Below, in pieces: positions 1-7,574 of a stretch of 37,559 bases of DNA. A program made the translations under genes and the position numbers. This DNA comes from an uncultured Blastocatellia bacterium (lineage in GTDB: Bacteria > Acidobacteriota > Blastocatellia > Pyrinomonadales > Pyrinomonadaceae), in the NCBI GenBank assembly GCA_946480785.1, contig CAMLLD010000065.1:1-37559 (forward strand), written 5' to 3'. The notes beneath the pieces were generated by a model, which searched no databases, was not told the origin of the DNA, and was given only the letters and a program-made list of their open reading frames with translations. How positions within the stretch are numbered: the stretch's first letter is position 1; each line of letters opens with the position of its first letter.

Positions 1-81
1 TGCGGCGAGTTGAACCTGTATGGAATGGTCGATGCTCAGATTGCGCTGATCGAGACAGAGTTGTTGTCGAGTCCCATCTAA
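1..81 (+). CDS. C-terminal end of an unidentified protein (5' cut by window)
   Basis: Frame 1 is open from the first base to a TAA at 79-81 and gives 26 residues ending LIETELLSSPI. The remainder lies outside the window. The short helical-looking tail, with alternating leucine, isoleucine and glutamate, is not enough to name a family. It is read as coding because the frame runs cleanly to the stop and the next 240 bases look intergenic. The protein cannot be identified from this fragment. Confidence 0.4.
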   Translation, partial: CGELNLYGMVDAQIALIETELLSSPI

Positions 82-138
82 CACTCGACTACACTGTGAC
101 GAAAAGCAGATTGAATCGGTTGTGGACTGATTAAGATC

Positions 139-162
139 GCGGAGATCTTGTTTAAGATCTCG
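139..162. promoter_or_regulatory. Hairpin in the leader upstream of the FN3 gene
   Basis: GAGATCTT and AAGATCTC pair perfectly around a GTTT loop, with further GC pairs outside. A second small hairpin, AAACCC-gtcc-GGGTTT, follows near 239-254. There is no T tract, so these look like leader structures or operator-like palindromes rather than a clear terminator. The function is unknown. Confidence 0.35.
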
Positions 163-163
163 C

Positions 164-276
164 GAATTCAAGTCAGATCACGCGGAGTTCAATCTGCAAT
201 TCGTCACAAGCTAATCAGTTTCAGTCGAGTTCAATACAAAACCCGTCCGGGTTTAGAAAACCCGTGCGGAGTTCAA
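164..276. repeat. Phased GAGTTCAA repeats
   Basis: The octamer GAGTTCAA occurs at 185, 227 and 269, exactly 42 nt apart, and a one-base variant GAATTCAA occurs at 164, 21 nt before the first. A diverged GAGTTGCAA lies at 296. Spacing in multiples of 21 nt (two helical turns) places the copies on one face of the DNA just upstream of the FN3 gene. This may be a binding-site array or the residue of a decayed tandem duplication. Confidence 0.45.
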
Positions 277-325
277 AGCATACCGTGGTTGATTCGAGTT
301 GCAATTCGATTGAAGGAGAAATGTT

Positions 326-949
326 ATGCCCAGAATCAGATTAAATCTCGGAAGACTTTCAATCACTGAGAAGCTTGCGAAAGGGCGGCAAATCGTTACG
401 GCGATGACAAACAACGCGAGTTTTGCGAGTCCGACCCCACCATTGTCGGATATAGCGACCGGTTTGGATGAACTGGAGAGGGCCTTTGGCTTGGTCCAGG
501 CAGCCAAATCGGAAATGGCGACGCGCAGCGGTACGCAGAACAACGCCGAAGCGCGAGTGGACCAACTGTTGACGCAACTCGCCGGGTATGTTGAAAGCGT
601 CGCCGGGAAAGATGCCACGCTGATTACGAGTGCCGGCATGGAGGCGAAGGCCGCTCCTTCCGCGCCGACTATTCCACCGCCGCCGGACGGAGTTGGTGCG
701 ACGGTGGGAGAGCACGACGGGGTGATCGATCTGTTCTGGAAACGGGTTCCGAATGCGCGCAGTTATGTGATCGAGTCGAGCGTCGATCCGGCAACACCGG
801 GTAGTTGGACGCATGTTGGGATTGCGACGTCTGCGAGTAAGACGATTAATAGCTTGATGACCGGAAAGCGCTACTGGTTTCGAGTAGCGGCCGTGGGCGC
901 CGGTGGGCAGAGTGGTTGGAGTGAACACGCAACCAAAGTCGCACCATGA
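326..949 (+). CDS. Fibronectin type III domain protein
   Basis: This 207-residue protein starts at an ATG preceded by an AAGGAG ribosome-binding site at about 313-318. Residues 1-105 are helical, with a DELERAFGLVQAAK stretch, and have no signal peptide. They are followed by a proline hinge (about 110-122) and a C-terminal fibronectin type III fold, recognisable from ATVGEHDGVIDLFWKRVPNARSYVIE, the later GKRYWFRVAAVGAGGQSGWSE block and the terminal ATKVAP strand. FN3 domains are usually binding or spacer modules and no catalytic residue is visible. The gene stands alone on the plus strand beside accessory DNA, which leaves its biological role open. The domain call is fairly safe, the function unknown. 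Confidence 0.7.
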   Translation: MPRIRLNLGRLSITEKLAKGRQIVTAMTNNASFASPTPPLSDIATGLDELERAFGLVQAAKSEMATRSGTQNNAEARVDQLLTQLAGYVESVAGKDATLITSAGMEAKAAPSAPTIPPPPDGVGATVGEHDGVIDLFWKRVPNARSYVIESSVDPATPGSWTHVGIATSASKTINSLMTGKRYWFRVAAVGAGGQSGWSEHATKVAP

Positions 950-1683
950 CGCAGTGAGAGAGACAACCCCCCACCTCAGTAGATACAACAACAGGCGCAT
1001 CACTCCAGTGACTGAGGTATGAGTGGTGCCACTTTAAGTGCATCGTCAGCTCACCGCAACTCATAATGGTTGCGAAATCGTTTTGCAGTGACGCTAAAGG
1101 CGGCCAGAAGCGCAGTGCTGTCCACATCTCGACGAGCGCAAGCAACTCACGGCCTTGAGCATGCGGGATGAAGACTAACCAGTTGATTGAATCGAGTTGC
1201 AGCCACGAGCAAAATCAAGAGGTTTTGAACCTTTCACATCAGTTAACATCTGTTACCGGCACTTCCATTTATTCCTGCCACAATCTGCCACAACGAATTT
1301 TGCCCACGCGTCGACGTTTATCTGGGAACGACGCTTGAGTACATCGTCGTTGCCCCTCACGGGCGACCCGTAAAGTTGGACCAGATTCGGTCCAAGGTCT
1401 ATTGATGAACGAACCAACGGCGTCGGGTCAAAAACGATCGTTCCTCAGAGTCATGTGTTCCTTGTCACCAGCTCGTTTGTGGCAGGATTGTGGCAGACGC
1501 CAACGCTTCGACCCTCGATAATGGTCTTCTCGTGCTCATCCAGGACACGGGCGTGGTGGAGTTGATCACATGGAATGAGGTTCGCTCAGAATTGTTCGGC
1601 GAGTCTGAATGGCGAGACTAATGGCATTAGATCTGTAACCGTCGAAGTGCTCGAAGCGATACAGGCATTTGCGGCAATACAAC
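950..1683. other. Gene-poor stretch in the accessory region
   Basis: No convincing reading frame was found: short frames here lack ribosome-binding sites and have shadow-like composition. The stretch contains a small hairpin TTGGACC-agattc-GGTCCAA near 1377 and an inverted pair of composite TGCCACAA motifs (1276-1293 and 1477-1495). The latter are described separately because a third copy sits at 8898. It may be decayed coding DNA. Confidence 0.4.
1276..1495. repeat. Inverted TGCCACAATC(C)TGCCACAA motif pair
   Basis: Positions 1276-1293 read TGCCACAATCTGCCACAA. Positions 1477-1495 read TTGTGGCAGGATTGTGGCA, the reverse complement of the same composite motif with one extra C. Each copy is itself a direct repeat of TGCCACAA. 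Arrays of this kind are often seen beside tyrosine-recombinase attachment sites as arm-type binding sites, but no integrase gene was found here, so that role is inferred. Confidence 0.45.
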
Positions 1684-3138
1684 CTACATTCGAACCGAAT
1701 CAGCTATGTCTTTTGCGACAGCCGGGTCCAAAACCAAGACCGCTGCAACTGCTTGTTCATAGAGCGATCTATAGTCAGTTTCAGGTTTAAGAGTGGGTAG
1801 CTTTATGTCTCCGAGCGGCCCCGGTTCGTACTTTACGAGGCCATCTGCATAGTGCCTCCCGATTGCACGAATCTGGCGTTGCGCTATTGATGTCATGAGA
1901 GCAAGCGCCCACCGATACCGATCTTGTCGGTTCGCGGGAAAGAACGTTACAACGTAAAGCGTGTTGGTCGCTCTCAATTCCTGCATCTCGTTAATGCAAA
2001 GATATGGCCCATAGCGACTCATTCCACTCATGAATGCATCGGCGCGGCCGAGCAACGGCGTACGATACCACGGTGACCTACCGGCTATTTTGTAAGCACT
2101 TCTGTTGCATCCACCGTCACCCGGGTCTAGATCGAGATAACGTTGGACCTTTGAGTTTTCACGAACTAACTGTGCGCTTGGATTGAAAAGCCAAACTCGT
2201 TCGCCTGAATCTCTTAGCTGAGTCCAGTGTTCCCTTTGAATTTGTGCGAATCGTAGATGTCGAGCCTTTGAGAGTACTCTCGTCAGAGCGGATGTAGGTA
2301 ACCTGAAATGTTGGCGCTTGTCTTCATCCATCAAGAAAAAGGCTGCGTCGCCTGTTACTCCACCTAAACGTATGCTTGCAACAGATTTTAATGCCACCAG
2401 TTCTGACGCATCCTTGGCGTTAACTCGGCAGATACGTCCCGGCGACTTCCTGGTTTTAGTCAGAGCCCGAATTAATTCTTGACGTGAGCTAAAACGACGT
2501 CGTCGCACAACACAAGGTCCAGACCCGTACCCTTTCGCTATAGCTACAATCGTACCTTCCCGTACAGACTCGAAGAGCGGACGCGTACAACGATATAGGT
2601 CCAAGTCACGAAACGTCTTATGCAGAGACTTCCGAATTGCGGCGGAGTAATTGCTGAACTCTGCGGATGAGGGCAAGACAAATGCGAGGCTTCCGCCTTC
2701 ATTTAGTAAACGGAGCGATGCGAGCACAAACGCGTACCAGAGATTTGCATTAACTCCGATGGTTTTGCCATTCACATCTAGAATAGATGCTGCCGTCTTG
2801 CGAAGACTCTGCGGTAGCCTCTTGATTGATATGTACGGAGGGTTGCCGACTATTCGGTCGAATTTGAGTTCAGTTGTCTGCGCCCATTTTAGAAAGTCGA
2901 CTCTACGATACGTTGTCGCTTTCTTGTCGGCTGGTGATACGACAGGGTCCAGATCAATCGCAATGACCCGCTCCTTTTGAACGCTCAATCGAGCTATGGC
3001 TTCTACAAAAACGCCAGTGCCATGTGAGGGCTCGAGCCAACGCAGGTGAGACTCATCGCCAAGGAACTTTACAATGCTCTCAGCTAGATCCTTTGGTGTG
3101 GGCACCGTACATGTTCTGGGCGGAAGTGCAAGTCTCAT
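1684..3138 (-). CDS. N6-adenine DNA methyltransferase, gamma class (TaqI/Eco57I-like)
   Basis: This 484-residue protein transfers a methyl group from S-adenosylmethionine to adenine in DNA. Motif X-like residues are near the start (TVPTPKDLAESIVKFL). Motif I is LEPSHGTGVFVEAI at about 35-48, an acidic AIDLDP segment follows, and catalytic motif IV is GNPPY at about 99-103. The order X-I-IV with a C-terminal region of some 280 residues (presumed target recognition) fits the gamma class typified by M.TaqI. It is the last gene of a four-gene operon, starting 18 nt after the preceding stop. No restriction endonuclease is recognisable nearby, so it may protect self DNA for the rest of the operon or act as an orphan. 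Target sequence unknown. Confidence 0.82.
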   Translation of the reverse strand: MRLALPPRTCTVPTPKDLAESIVKFLGDESHLRWLEPSHGTGVFVEAIARLSVQKERVIAIDLDPVVSPADKKATTYRRVDFLKWAQTTELKFDRIVGNPPYISIKRLPQSLRKTAASILDVNGKTIGVNANLWYAFVLASLRLLNEGGSLAFVLPSSAEFSNYSAAIRKSLHKTFRDLDLYRCTRPLFESVREGTIVAIAKGYGSGPCVVRRRRFSSRQELIRALTKTRKSPGRICRVNAKDASELVALKSVASIRLGGVTGDAAFFLMDEDKRQHFRLPTSALTRVLSKARHLRFAQIQREHWTQLRDSGERVWLFNPSAQLVRENSKVQRYLDLDPGDGGCNRSAYKIAGRSPWYRTPLLGRADAFMSGMSRYGPYLCINEMQELRATNTLYVVTFFPANRQDRYRWALALMTSIAQRQIRAIGRHYADGLVKYEPGPLGDIKLPTLKPETDYRSLYEQAVAAVLVLDPAVAKDIADSVRM

Positions 3139-3156
3139 GACGTCTCAACTTAGTTT

Positions 3157-3921
3157 CTACCCGACATAAAACTCATCTGCCAGTGTTCTTTTCCTGTCAT
3201 GCTTATCCACAATTACATCAACGCATTTTTCGAAAAACGGTTTAAGGACTAACGACTCTTGTTTTCGAACTAAATTTTTCCATTCGCTGGTATCGCGGAA
3301 CTTCTTCGAACGCTCATCAGGAAATTCATGAAACGCCATATCGACTAGAAGTGCTAGGGAAATCGGCGACGAAAAAATTCTTGGCTCTGAAAGCCATGGA
3401 TTGAGCTGATTTAACTGCGACTGCAAAACGCCCATTTTAGCCATCTGAGGGACCATTTCACCGCCATATTGAAGATGGCAAGTGGGGTGCGCTTGAGATG
3501 TTTGTCTGGCTTCCCCACTCGCAACGGTTATATCGAAGTGGAACTTCCGCAGGATTGGAAAGCCAATTCTGCCCAGCCGACAAACGGCTAGACAATAAGT
3601 GACATTCTGGAATTCAGTCTTCTCTAATTCAATTAATGAAGCTACAACAAGGCGAACATTTGGCGAGAATCTAAACAGCGCTCCTTTCTTCAATTTCTTT
3701 TGATGAGCCGGTCGGTGCCATATATCCAAGTACGAAAAAAACTCAAACCCTTTCGAGTGTTTTGTCTTATTTCGCGCGTAGTACTTCGTGGCCGCATCAG
3801 CAAACTGATCATGGTGCTCCTTTATGTAGGGGTCGTTCCTGAGATAATTGAGGACGCTGATTTCGCTTTCAATTAGCTCTGTCGGAGAGGGATAGAAGTC
3901 CGAGAGGTTCATCCTATTCAA
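3157..3921 (-). CDS. Uncharacterised 254-residue protein of the GHKL/receiver operon
   Basis: No family is recognised. The protein is soluble, without signal peptide or membrane segment. Its features are a histidine- and lysine-rich N-terminal half (KEHHDQFADAATKYYARNKTKHSKGF), a central RKFHFDITVASGE strand-like segment, an HPTCHLQYGG block at about residues 145-154, a helical SPISLALLVDMAFHEF segment, and a charged C-terminus. The clustered His, Cys and Asp could form a metal or active site, but no nuclease motif can be confirmed by eye. The ATG overlaps the stop of the receiver gene by 8 nt, so translation is coupled and the product probably acts with it. By position it is a candidate effector or adaptor. 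That role is inference only. Confidence 0.6.
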   Translation of the reverse strand: MNRMNLSDFYPSPTELIESEISVLNYLRNDPYIKEHHDQFADAATKYYARNKTKHSKGFEFFSYLDIWHRPAHQKKLKKGALFRFSPNVRLVVASLIELEKTEFQNVTYCLAVCRLGRIGFPILRKFHFDITVASGEARQTSQAHPTCHLQYGGEMVPQMAKMGVLQSQLNQLNPWLSEPRIFSSPISLALLVDMAFHEFPDERSKKFRDTSEWKNLVRKQESLVLKPFFEKCVDVIVDKHDRKRTLADEFYVG

Positions 3922-4876
3922 GCATCATTCTAATGTCTTCAAAATAGAGTTCTCGCTTATATCGCGGGTGCAGGACGGTGCACTCTAAGTGCATGGGCCG
4001 TTGCACGTCGCTGGCAGCGTCCAGATAAGCAACTGTTTCGGGGTATTCACCCTTGCATCGATAGCATCGACTGTAATCCTCCTCTCTTATCCCCGGTAGC
4101 CTTCTTCCAAGGTGCCAAGAAAGTTCGCCACGTTCGGGAGATGAGCGCTTGTACAGAATTGTTGCCAGTGAACTCGACCACCAGCGCGGATCAGCTTCTA
4201 CTGCGAACAGTCCTCTATACATTGCTCTATCAAAGTGATGGGCCACTTTATTAAGTCCCTCCTCATTAAGACCTATGAAAGTGGCGGCCCAGAGTTTGTC
4301 ATATAAAAAGCCAGGCCTGTCAATCAGTTTTCTTACCCACGCGTACAACGTCGACGCGATACTAAGATCTTTAAAGGAATTCTTTAGATCTTCCGGTAGT
4401 GCTGCGATCAATCGCTCAATTTCGTCACTTGGCGGCTTCAATAGAGCGAGCAGATGTTTTGGGCTACGAGCTTTAGTCCTCGCGATGCTCGCGAAACCCC
4501 GCCTTATCGATAGAATCTTTTCTATGTATTCTCTGAAGTGTGAAAAAGGGAACAGCTCGTCATATGCTCGCTGTGTTCGCAAGTCTATGCTCTTGAAGTC
4601 AGCATTTGTCACCCCAACCACCGGACAAGTAGGCCATTTCTCCTTAACAGCTTCGGCAATAGTACTTCCTCGCTGGAAGAATGGATTTGTTCCCGCGGTC
4701 TTGTCCAAAATATGATCAAGGATGATCAGCGACGGCTGGACACGTCTTAAAAGATCATCGACTGTTTGCCCTATATCCTTTTGATGTACGTTGATAAAAT
4801 CAGCACCGATATCATCAGCAGTGCGTTTACGCCGGGCGTCGTCGTCTATCCAAAAGATTTTTCTAGATGTGGTCAC
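3914..4876 (-). CDS. Receiver-domain protein with cysteine-rich C-terminal module
   Basis: The first 110 residues look like a response-regulator receiver: acidic pocket WIDDD (Asp11-Asp13), phosphoacceptor Asp54 in LIILDHILD, and Thr90 in VVGVTNA. The conserved lysine that normally follows strand 5 is not evident (the segment reads DELFPFSHF), so signalling may be altered. Residues about 150-260 are helical and unassigned. The C-terminal 60 residues carry CYRCKGEYPE, then HLEC and a terminal ELYFEDIRMMLE, suggesting a small metal-binding module rather than a DNA-binding output. The start codon overlaps the stop of the double-GHKL gene by 4 nt (ATGA), making it the obvious partner of that kinase. 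No transcriptional output domain was seen. Confidence 0.72.
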   Translation of the reverse strand: MTTSRKIFWIDDDARRKRTADDIGADFINVHQKDIGQTVDDLLRRVQPSLIILDHILDKTAGTNPFFQRGSTIAEAVKEKWPTCPVVGVTNADFKSIDLRTQRAYDELFPFSHFREYIEKILSIRRGFASIARTKARSPKHLLALLKPPSDEIERLIAALPEDLKNSFKDLSIASTLYAWVRKLIDRPGFLYDKLWAATFIGLNEEGLNKVAHHFDRAMYRGLFAVEADPRWWSSSLATILYKRSSPERGELSWHLGRRLPGIREEDYSRCYRCKGEYPETVAYLDAASDVQRPMHLECTVLHPRYKRELYFEDIRMMLE

Positions 4877-7116
4877 GGCAGTACAACCTCTACATCAGCT
4901 TTCCAACCGTCTCTTGGTTTCACAAAACGAATGGTGCCATTTCGGTATGAAAGAATTTCCCTTACGATACTTAAGCCCAAGCCGCTCCCTGTTCCCACAA
5001 CGTATTCGTCTTCTGGATTCAGTTTGTCATTGAGGCCGCGATAAAGTTTGTTCTCAGGGTCTGACGAAAAAGGCGTAAAGACTTCTTCGTAGTTGTTTTC
5101 TTTGAGACCGATACCTGAATCGCGAACGTGTATAACCGCCTCTGAATTTCTACGCTGCGCTTCTACCATAACCTTCCGTCGTCCGTTAGCAGCGATTACC
5201 GCCTTAATTGCGTTCGATAGAAGATTGAGAAAAATCGAAAATAGTTCTGCTTCTAGCATCGGTCCTACTTGTAGAGTCGGTGACACGTGATCAATGTCAA
5301 TTTCTATTTTGTAGTTGCTACTAATCAAATCAAAAGATCGAATTGCTCTCTCGAGACGAGGTCGAAGGGTCAAGCGATCTGGCTCCGATTGCCGATTGAC
5401 AGAAATTAGCGAAGTCATTGAAAGCAGTTCGAGCAGTCGTTCCTTGACAGTTCCGAACTCGTCAATAACGCTCGAAATCCTTTCCCTCTCGGACTTACCT
5501 ACGCGCCTATTGACTTGATCGAGAGAAACTCTAACTTGCTCAAACCAGCTTAAAAGGGCCTTTACCTCATGTGAAAAAATCAGCAACAGTGTAGACGTTG
5601 AAGCCACCAGTTGAAGATGGCGTAGTTCCGCCCGGCTGGACGCGTCATGCTTAGCAATTGCACGCGTGGCAGTCTGAAGCGACCGCAAGACATGTTGACG
5701 TTCCGTCGTTGGTAGATACGTTGCGAGATTCCGTACCTCGTTCTCAACCACTCTGAGCGCCGTTTGCACAACTTCCTTGGGCTGAACGTCGCGCGCAAGT
5801 TGGCTTTGTAGGTCTTCGCGTGCTTCTCGAGCTTCTTCTTTAGCAATTAGAGCTCGGGCATATTCACGATAGATAGTGGACCAATCAATTCCAAATCTGA
5901 CTATTTCTCGCAACTGCCCGATACCAGCCTCTCCGACGAATCCCTCTCTACTGGCCTTCGGTTCAAAAGAAGAGGCAGCCCGTTCTCCGATTTCCACATC
6001 GCCGATATAGCTCCTATTTGACAGAAGCGAGAGTAGGGCGCGTTGCGGATTTACTCCTCTCAAATTCGCAGCAAAGGGCTGGAGAATAGGAGACAATGCG
6101 GTCTTGCGTGAACTGCGATCACGGTCGATGTTCAGCCAATCGTTTCCGGGTTCTCCATAGGGATAAACTCTAAAACCCTTATATCGGATGAAGATGCCGC
6201 CCCAATCTTCGACGATCTCCTGCAGGCTCTGCTTCGAAACTACGTCCTTCTTTCTCATTTCGTCTCGACTGTAAGCTGGCATGATTCCTATCTTCGCTGA
6301 AACGCTCGCCAAGTCGGGAAACCGTTCTGGGTGAGTGACTTCTCTCTCTCCAACCTTCATAGCATTGAGGGTGTACTTAACGACGCCTGTGCTATTGACG
6401 CGTATATTCAAATCGCCCCAACCAGCCGTGATGAGTCGTTCCCTGAGGTTGCTAATATCCTCTTTGAAATCGGGAGCTTCAATACTTACGTTGAAACCGG
6501 GGTCTTCCTCAAAGCCCGGCCGTTTTCTACCTCGGTTCGCTGCTAGGACTGCCAATTGTCGCTTTAGAAAGCCATATCCTCGCTTATTCCATTCGTCTAT
6601 CGGACTCCCGCTTATAACTAAAGTCGTCCCTGTGGTTGCTGTACTTAATACTTTGCGGGTTCCGTCACAGTGAACCTCACTGATCAACTTTCCCGGCTTA
6701 AATTTGGACCAAGGGAAGACCACATTTGTTTGCTCGAAGCGACCGTCGTGGAGGGCAGCAGTTGTCGATAGCTGCAGGGTAGAGCCGAGCCGGCGGCAAC
6801 TAAATCTTCCTATTCCTTTTGAGCCAGTGCGAGGTCGGCCATAGCGTAACGATACGTCTTGGTCCTTTTTGTGAGTGGTAGCAATTCGCATCCAGTATTT
6901 CTTGACGTCATCAAAACTCATACCAGATCCATCGTCGATAACATGTACCTGTGGCCCATATGGGAAGTCTGGAATAATCTTGACATTGACTTCGGTAGCG
7001 TCCGCGTCGTAAGCGTTTTTGACTAGCTCCACCAGAGCAATGTGAGCAGTCTCAACAAGTTTTTCGCCTAGTTCGGATAGGAGCGCACTATCAACGGTAA
7101 ACGTTAGTTCTGGCAT
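4873..7116 (-). CDS. Double-GHKL protein: Hsp90/MutL/MORC-like ATPase fused to a histidine kinase
   Basis: This 747-residue cytoplasmic protein carries two ATP-binding domains. The N-terminal one has ALVELVKNAYDADATEV (Glu30, Asn34), IDDGSGM (about 60-66) and TGSKGIGRF (about 97-105), the arrangement of the MutL/Hsp90/MORC branch. A middle region of about 300 residues and a coiled coil (about 425-500) follow. The C-terminal part is a histidine kinase: H-box IFSHEVKALL with His516, N-box NLLSNAIKAV (Asn about 635), G1 RDSGIGL, F-box FTPF and G2 GTGSGLGLSIV (about 708-718). There are no membrane or PAS domains, so the N-terminal ATPase and middle region probably sense an intracellular ligand. 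It is the first gene of the operon and its stop overlaps the receiver gene. Similar GHKL proteins are linked to restriction-modification loci, which fits the methyltransferase downstream. Confidence 0.85.
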   Translation of the reverse strand: MPELTFTVDSALLSELGEKLVETAHIALVELVKNAYDADATEVNVKIIPDFPYGPQVHVIDDGSGMSFDDVKKYWMRIATTHKKDQDVSLRYGRPRTGSKGIGRFSCRRLGSTLQLSTTAALHDGRFEQTNVVFPWSKFKPGKLISEVHCDGTRKVLSTATTGTTLVISGSPIDEWNKRGYGFLKRQLAVLAANRGRKRPGFEEDPGFNVSIEAPDFKEDISNLRERLITAGWGDLNIRVNSTGVVKYTLNAMKVGEREVTHPERFPDLASVSAKIGIMPAYSRDEMRKKDVVSKQSLQEIVEDWGGIFIRYKGFRVYPYGEPGNDWLNIDRDRSSRKTALSPILQPFAANLRGVNPQRALLSLLSNRSYIGDVEIGERAASSFEPKASREGFVGEAGIGQLREIVRFGIDWSTIYREYARALIAKEEAREAREDLQSQLARDVQPKEVVQTALRVVENEVRNLATYLPTTERQHVLRSLQTATRAIAKHDASSRAELRHLQLVASTSTLLLIFSHEVKALLSWFEQVRVSLDQVNRRVGKSERERISSVIDEFGTVKERLLELLSMTSLISVNRQSEPDRLTLRPRLERAIRSFDLISSNYKIEIDIDHVSPTLQVGPMLEAELFSIFLNLLSNAIKAVIAANGRRKVMVEAQRRNSEAVIHVRDSGIGLKENNYEEVFTPFSSDPENKLYRGLNDKLNPEDEYVVGTGSGLGLSIVREILSYRNGTIRFVKPRDGWKADVEVVLP

Positions 7117-7215
7117 GTGCGAACGATTATAGTTCTCGCAAATAGGTCGATCGTCGAAAGCTTAAGGAGCTGTCCCATTTTGTAGTCACCAAAGCATGAA
7201 AGGATTGCTCGGGAA

Positions 7216-7362
7216 CTACAGTAATTCAAAATGATAGTAACACGCGTGCCATACGCAATCGTCCAATGTATTCCTGAATAAGCCCCAGTCCGAGACACGC
7301 TCCAGGCTGTGATACAAAATAGCGTCAATTATTTCAGTCTCCGCTGCTGGCGTGACGATTAA
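7216..7362 (-). pseudogene. Truncated ParE/RelE-like toxin remnant
   Basis: Directly after the antitoxin gene, the minus strand reads LIVTPAAETEIIDAILYH and later GLFRNTLDDCVW before a TAG at 7216-7218. The opening matches the first strand and helix of ParE-type toxins (TPxAExEIxxAIxYY) and GLxxxxLDDC matches their next helix. The frame has no start codon (an in-frame TGA lies just upstream, with no ATG, GTG or TTG between) and stops after about 50 residues instead of about 95. The toxin is therefore probably inactive, leaving the antitoxin orphaned. Distance from functional homologues cannot be measured here. Confidence 0.5.
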
Positions 7363-7574
7363 GGCGCCAGTTCATGCGTCGGCTGCTGACTAAGACGGGC
7401 TCGGATTCGGACCTCAACTTCTTTCCATGTACGCCCAGCATCCGGAGCGTTCGCGTATGCGGCCAACCGCGCATTGAGTAGCGCTTTCTCATCGATCGTT
7501 AACGGTTCTTCGCCGTCAAGCCAATTGGCATCATCAGCTTCAATTAATCTCGAGTGGGTTTCTTGGCGCTCCAT
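7359..7574 (-). CDS. Addiction-module antitoxin-like protein
   Basis: This 71-residue acidic protein has the pattern of the small addiction-module component family (Unstab_antitox type). DANWLDGEEPLTIDEKALLNARLAAYANAPDAG is followed by RTWKEVEVRIRARL; in this family a PLT-E-LL-RL-x(7)-P helix precedes a W-x-EV segment that binds a ParE/RelE toxin. No DNA-binding domain is seen. A broken toxin overlaps its 3' end, consistent with a former toxin-antitoxin operon. The start at 7574 is the only in-frame ATG giving this length, but its ribosome-binding site is weak. The family call is moderately supported and present function is doubtful given the damaged partner. Confidence 0.6.
   Translation of the reverse strand: MERQETHSRLIEADDANWLDGEEPLTIDEKALLNARLAAYANAPDAGRTWKEVEVRIRARLSQQPTHELAP

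Noticed and set aside
148..369. 73-residue plus-strand frame upstream of the FN3 gene
   Set aside because: It overlaps the FN3 gene in another frame, lacks a ribosome-binding site and its sequence is built from the GAGTTCAA repeats.
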